DNA of 64,000 nt from Apostichopus japonicus (Eukaryota > Echinodermata > Holothuroidea > Aspidochirotida > Stichopodidae): NCBI RefSeq assembly GCF_037975245.1, contig NC_092571.1:3427001-3491000 (forward strand), written 5' to 3'. A program made the translations under genes and the position numbers. The notes beneath the pieces are model-generated. The model ran no database searches. It was not told the origin of the DNA and worked only from the letters and a program-made list of their open reading frames with translations. Positions 58,579 through 64,000 of the stretch are shown here, piece by piece (within the stretch, counting starts at the first letter, position 1; every line of letters begins with the position of its first letter).

Positions 58579-60355
58579 GCTTCAGGTTGATCAAGCAGTA
58601 TCATTAAACTACTAAAACGACCATTCCATGTCCGAATTCTTGCTCGCCGCAGAGCCATGTTATTAACTTATTGTTCCCTGCATTGGTGTCATTAGTTTCA
58701 CTTTAGTGAAAATCATAAGTGATTAATGGAAGAAACATTGATGTAAGGATTACACAACTTTCTGTTCACTATTTTCGTTACCATCTAACACCTCGAAGTG
58801 TTGTCGACTTCTACAGCGGTACATACACTTACTGCATGTATCCCTTTCGAGAAACATGTACAGAGAGTGCAGTGTGCTTTGTATTGATGTGTGCACAGGG
58901 TAGTACTGTCGGTGATATACCTTCGGAGTGGTGAATGGGCCCTTACTACATGTGTATTATGCAAAGCCTAATGTTTGAAGTCTACTCTTTGTAAGTGATT
59001 TCCAAGTTATGCTTTGCATTATACATTAGGAATAACTTCATGCATTTAGGGCATAGGTGTAGCCTACTATTAGTAATACTATACTGTATTTTATTAAATT
59101 TATGTTAGGCTAATCTAATTAGATAGGCCTAGATGTAGGTAGTATTATTTCGCTCACCAACCTAGCTTAAAGGCATTGAAGACTCGCCCCAAACTGCGAC
59201 AGCAGCTGTATGTACTGACTTTACACTAGTGTCTAATTACCGATGGTAGCAAGCTGTGTGTGTATTTTCTGGGATCGATGGTGGTGTCTAACACTTCTGT
59301 TACACCTCATTCCAAACTAGGTCAGATTACCGGCATTAGACGTTTCTTTTTGCGCGAGTCTTCACACCCTTTAACCTAATGTGAAGTATCAATTCCCTTT
59401 GTAAGGGACTTGTGATACATGACATAATATCATCATGATCATACAGTTGTACAGTCTCAATGTATGGGGCCTGGGGTTGAGAGTAGGCAAGATCAAGGTG
59501 TTTTGTTTTTGTGCCTACTATAGGCTCTATCTTGCTTCTTGGATGACTTTTTAAAAAAAAGCAATTTATTCCTACATAGCTGAATTGAAGTGTCATTATC
59601 TGACATGATAATAACAATATAAATCAAATTCTAGATTCACTTAAAAGTGTATTGTACAGTAAGTGGTTTCCGATTCCTAATATGGAAATTTATGGACTAT
59701 ACTGTATCCTAACCTGTGACATTGCCTACAGGTCAATGAAATTTACCACACCTCTCAATCTCATAAGACAAAATATAAAGATAAATAAGTAATGAAACAA
59801 ACTGCATTTCAAACCAAACATGATGTAGGACATACAATATTTGTTTGAACTTTCCCAAGCACTCACCCTCATTTCAGTCATGTAACTACTGCATTGAATT
59901 CTTACCATTCTTAATTATTTTTTTCTTTCTGCAAATATTCCTATCCATAACAAATTAAATGTCATGTAACTTTGACATAACATTATAAACAACAACTATG
60001 TATACATGACAAATACATGCCAAGTACTTTCACCAGAACTGTGTGACAAAAGGTCAAGAGAACTCAATGAATAAACTAGCTCACGATACTGTATAACACT
60101 CATAGTGCCCAGATTACCAAACAGCAATGTTTCCCTCTGCTGATGGAAAAAAAGTTGCATCGTACATCCAAGCAGTCATAAATGTTTTTGAGCAATTAAT
60201 TACGAAGTTTCGTTAAACATCTCCAGAATGGGCAAAATGAATAGGGATTAGGGTGGAAGAGGGGGGGGGGGGGATGGGGAGGAAGGGATTGAGGCATGAC
60301 AGGAGGATGTCTAGGAAAGAGAACTGTTCATATTTTTCTTGTTTCTCAATTCCAG
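58579..60355. other. no feature recognised
   Basis: AT-rich spacer with a G run near 60260. No supported exon, though it would contain upstream sequence of the plus-strand exon at 60356. Confidence 0.4.
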
Positions 60356-60515
60356 GTGATGAATTGGCTTTACAGTGTAAACGGAGAATTTTGTGATGTC
60401 TTGCTTGGTTACCAGTGAGACTAACATTTTGAAAGACCTACGAAACCTGCAAGTGTCACCATGGGGAAACATACTGAGAAAGAAACAGCAGATTATGAAG
60501 AAAATGATATGCCAG
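60356..60515 (+). CDS. possible first coding exon (start at 60461), plus strand
   Basis: A 3' splice site TTGTTTCTCAATTCCAG (ends 60355) and a donor CCAG|GTAAAA (from 60516) bracket an exon with ATG at 60461 in a strong context (GTCACCATGG). It codes MGKHTEKETADYEENDMP and ends in phase 1. The part before 60461 would be 5' untranslated. Its link to the exons at 61678 and beyond is not shown: they need phase 0, so a further exon would lie between. A phase-1 acceptor at about 60790 leads to a short frame (ITDKLSPAIMCLGNYLLG) with a stop, a possible alternative end. Confidence 0.35.
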
Positions 60516-61677
60516 GTAAAAAAATTACTCTTTAAAGAGACAAAAAGAGTAAAGGTTTTTTACTAGAATGTCTGGACATGAATAAAGAACTGTGAATGTA
60601 CTGTATCAAAAGTGAGTATTTGTGTATATGAAGTATGAGTATATGAAGTTTGAGAGTTTTAACATAAATTTGTTTCTCATAAACTGATGAAAATAGTATT
60701 ATATTGTGTACAAAAACCACTATGTTTCACTCGCATATTTTGTGTTACAATTTATCCATTTTGCATATTTGTGTGTGGACTTTGTTTTAGCGATAACAGA
60801 TAAATTATCCCCTGCCATCATGTGTCTCGGCAACTACCTTTTGGGGACCATGAGCTACGACTCATAAATTGAGGGATATGACAAGGGGTTATCATTCTAA
60901 AGGTATACTTGGACTTCTCTCCAACCAATATCATGTCTTTAATAGTCCTATGTGATACTGTACCTGGGAATGATTTGGAGTTTTTTTTAACTTGATAACC
61001 ATGTCTTTGTTGATCTATGCTATGACAGACTGGTAATTAAACTTAACTGTGTACTATTTCTATATATTCGTTTCATAAAGAATTTCAATTTCAATAGCAT
61101 ATACAGTATATACAGGTAAACAATTTGTCTATTTTTTTTATTTTTTATTAATTTATTAATTTTTTTTTTTTTTAAACTATATTCTTCACTTTTTAGATCT
61201 CTTACACGTCTTACGTTTTTTGGCATACCTTAACATTCTTGTTAAATTTTTATATTCTTACATATTTTTCAGATATCTTCAGATATTTTATAAAATTCTC
61301 TCTCATATTTATTACGGTTGAACGTTTTGATTTTCGATGTGTAATATTTTTATACATTGGTTGAATAAATTATTTGAATTTTTTATTTAAATTTAATATT
61401 TTTAGTTTGGGCAAATAGATCAAAAGTGGTGGTTTGTCAGCAAATTTTCACTAGAGCTCCAATATCTACAGCATATATCATTAATCATGAACGTACAAAC
61501 CTTATGGTAATGTGTTATTTGATTCAAGTGAGGATGTGGGGATGGGTTATGTTTTTTTTTGGAGTGGATTGGGGAATGGGAGAGTGGCAGTGAGGTTCAT
61601 GCATCCCTTTCCTGCACGCCCCTGATCAACATCACCACTACCCAATAAATCAATAACTTTACTCCTTTTATTGCCAG
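60516..61677. other. intronic or intergenic AT-rich sequence
   Basis: Includes poly(T)/TTAATTT tracts at 61129-61175. Only the doubtful small exon near 60790 noted above. Confidence 0.4.
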
Positions 61678-61739
61678 GAATCATCCAAGTTCAAACCAAT
61701 TTGGGAGGAGAAATCACCAAAAGCTATCTTTTATGAGAG
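61678..61739 (+). CDS. internal exon of an unrecognised plus-strand gene
   Basis: Acceptor CTTTTATTGCCAG, donor GAGAG|GTAAAA; 62 bases. Frame in phase 0 reads ESSKFKPIWEEKSPKAIFYE and leaves phase 2, which matches the next exon. The other two frames contain stops or do not fit. Product not recognised. Confidence 0.5.
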
Positions 61740-62009
61740 GTAAAATATCTTCAAAGATATGTAAACAGTATGTGCAGATGATGCACCTTAGAAACCTAAC
61801 ACACATGACAGGACCAACTGCTAGATCAATGGATAGCTCCATTGTCCCGGTTAACAGTGTAAATAAAAAGTGTATAAATAAATGTCTAAATTTCATTTTG
61901 TTTTACAAATGAATTCCTCAATAAAAGGCAAGAAAACTCTTTGTTTTTTGTAAGCTATTTCTGTTGTGTTTCGAGACTGTAATTCCTTCTTCATTTATTT
62001 TTCTTACAG

Positions 62010-62051
62010 TGATAGAATCTATACCAATGATTACAGAAAATGCTATTACAG
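62010..62051 (+). CDS. internal exon of the same plus-strand gene
   Basis: Acceptor TTTTTCTTACAG, donor TTACAG|GTTTGT; 42 bases, phase 2 in and phase 2 out. Joined to the previous exon it reads on through SDRIYTNDYRKCYY. Very short, so confidence rests on phase agreement. Confidence 0.45.
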
Positions 62052-63129
62052 GTTTGTGTTTTTCGATGTTTCTATGTTCATCCCGCGAAAGTGTCCATTA
62101 GCTATAGGTTGCATCCAAAAACCTGTGGTTTGTACTGAACAGCAGGTTTTTTCCAGTCGGTTAGCTGAGTGATCAGTCCCATCTTTTCGCACCTTAGTTC
62201 AGCTGCCTATTCGTCTGTTATGCAACTCATCACACAGCTAGTAGCCAAATCACTATCAGATCAAGGCAGACATGACAAGGTGTGAACAAATCAACTCTTC
62301 CAAACTCACCAATCTCAGTCTGTTTGCAGGAGAGATAAAGTTTCAGTAAGTTGAGGTCAAGAGAGCTGAAAATGCAACCTATGGTTAATGGACTAACTTG
62401 TCATGTTATGTTTACTACGCAGCTTTCATAAATCATTTCTCCTCCTGTTTATATGTCTCTTATTGGTAATTAGAGTATTAACACATTAATTTCTCATCAT
62501 TTTAACAATTTCCAAATGTAACCCACTATATGTGAAATTCAGGAATTTCCGGATATTTTACCAACGGTACTCAGTGATTAACTTCCATTCTGAAAATTTA
62601 GAGACAAAATTTTAGTTCTTTGTTAAAGACATAAATTTCCATTAAACCTTAGTGTCAGTCTGTCAGGGATGCAGGCTTCCAAGATTATCTTGTGCATTAA
62701 TATTATTATGCATGTGGGGGCCGGGGGGGGGGGGGGTTGGGTAGTGGGGTGGAAATGCATGACACATGTTCTATCAATTGCAAATTAGTGATACAAAATA
62801 AGGATTTTGGCAGAGGGGTGGTCATTAATTTCATTTCTGGGAATATTGCAGGAAAGATGTGGCAGTACTAAGACTATTTAAATCTTCTGTGGGACATTAT
62901 AAAAAGTATACTACTGCTAATTTGTTCAAAGGATGTGATTGAATCCCCAAGAGGCTTTTTAAATAACTGACTTTTTATTCCTTTAATATCTAACACAACT
63001 ATGAATTCTCTATGTTAATCTTCAAGTAGCATTTAAATTGATGTGGCCATTAATCTTCAAGAAGGTTCAGACAATACAAAGGTTTTAATTCACTGTACTT
63101 AGTAATGTTTTGCATTTGATGTGCAACTT

Positions 63130-63600
63130 GTTTGTATTTATATAGTACATGGTATTGTTTTTGTATATTGTATTGTATTTGCACTTGTACAGTACATTGT
63201 ATTTGTATTTATATAGTACACTGTGTTGTATTTGTATTTATATAGTACATAACATTGTATTTCAATTTATATAGTACATTGGACATCGTATTTGGATTTA
63301 TATAGTACATTTGTATTGCATATAGTACATTTGTATTGTATTTGTATTTATATAGTTCATTTGAGTTGTTCTTGTACTTATATAGTACATTGTATTGTAT
63401 TTGCTATTACATTGTATTTATATAGTACATTTGTAACTTTCTTGTATTTGTGTTGTACTTGTACTTATATAGTACACTGTATTGTATTTGCATTTATATA
63501 TTACATTGTATTTGTATTTATATAGTACTTTGTATTGTATTTGTATTTATATAGTACATTTGTATTGTTCTTGTATTTATAAAGTATATTTGTATTGTTC
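63130..63600. repeat. degenerate tandem repeat (TTGTATTTATATAGTACAT)
   Basis: Some 14-16 imperfect copies of a 22-48-base unit rich in TATATAGTACATT and GTATTTGTATT, lying in the intron before the 63609 exon. Tyrosine/leucine-rich frames here are artefacts. Confidence 0.9.
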
Positions 63601-63608
63601 TTCTATAG

Positions 63609-63705
63609 CTTTGGTTGCTCTGGTACACCAGACCTGTTATACAAACTACCCAGCTGTCCAAAAAATGAAAAGATTGAAGATGCCTTGGTCTGCGAGTTCA
63701 ATACT
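63609..63705 (+). CDS. internal exon of the same plus-strand gene, runs toward window end
   Basis: Acceptor TTGTTCTTCTATAG, donor AATACT|GTAAGT; 97 bases, phase 2 in, phase 0 out. It reads SFGCSGTPDLLYKLPSCPKN, then EKIEDALVCEFNT. Four cysteines over the two last exons suggest an extracellular or luminal protein with disulfides, but I do not recognise the family. The gene continues beyond 64000; nothing further is supported in 63706-64000. Confidence 0.5.
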
Positions 63706-64000
63706 GTAAGTATGAATCCTGCGGTCCCTGTTTCTCTGATTTATTCTTCATATGAGATTACTATAAACCTCCATATGGAAATATTTGCTAAAGGACTTGT
63801 ATTGAGGAATGAACACTGAAGGACACAGTCAAACTTGCCATTCATAGAAGAGTGTTAGTTGCTGAGAGTAACACAGCGACAGCACGAACCAGATAGGAAA
63901 GGCCCACAATTACAACTGAAATAACCAGCAGCAATCAAACACTTCTCAAACAGAGGCTTGAGACAAAAAAGGACACAAATAAGGGCTGGAAGTATTTTCG

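Overview
The window is animal nuclear DNA: AT-rich, introns with GT/AG borders, long repeat-filled gaps, degenerate LINEs, many hAT-like short elements and TA microsatellites. The gene types (a RING/B-box TRIM without introns, C2H2 zinc-finger exons, a nucleoplasmin-like domain of the FKBP/HD2 class) and the repeat style suggest a marine invertebrate, most likely a deuterostome such as an echinoderm. That assignment is inference.

The main content is one large minus-strand gene spanning about 36.3 kb down to about 4.5 kb. Seven constant exons (C1-C7, 36304 to 27029) encode a 280-residue N-terminal part: a nucleoplasmin-like oligomerisation domain (C1 to start of C4), an acidic tail with a SUMO-type V-K-N-E site (C4-C5), a Gln-rich exon (C6) and a Ser/Pro/Thr linker (C7). 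Downstream on the same strand lie eight terminal exons (Z1-Z8, 21605 to 4843). Each has its own 3' splice site, no start codon of its own, a basic linker, three C2H2 fingers and its own stop. Every internal exon is phase 1 at both ends and every Z exon enters in phase 1, so C1-C7 joined to any Z exon gives an open frame of 439-446 codons plus a stop. I read this as a transcription-factor or chromatin-protein gene that changes its DNA-binding domain by choice of last exon, like the lola and mod(mdg4) genes of flies but with a nucleoplasmin-like domain in place of BTB. Z3-Z8 alternate between two exon subtypes with alternating long and short spacing, so the array apparently grew by copying a two-exon unit.

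Around and inside this gene are two TA-flanked inverted-repeat elements of about 4 kb (285-4296, just past the last Z exon; 31947-35769, inside intron 1) and several tandem repeats (28 bp, 73 bp, 46 bp, about 110 bp) plus a perfect 46-bp palindrome.

From 38.9 to 58.5 kb the window is mostly mobile DNA: two degenerate LINE fragments, at least five hAT-like short elements with intact 8-bp target duplications (one nested in another), a fold-back element built from ~180-bp units in inverted arrays, and a palindrome complex with TA cores. The exception is an intact intronless TRIM-type E3 ligase gene (43238-45433, minus).

The right end (60.3-63.7 kb, plus strand) holds short exons whose splice phases agree (2 to 2 to 0), the start or middle of an unrecognised gene that runs out of the window.
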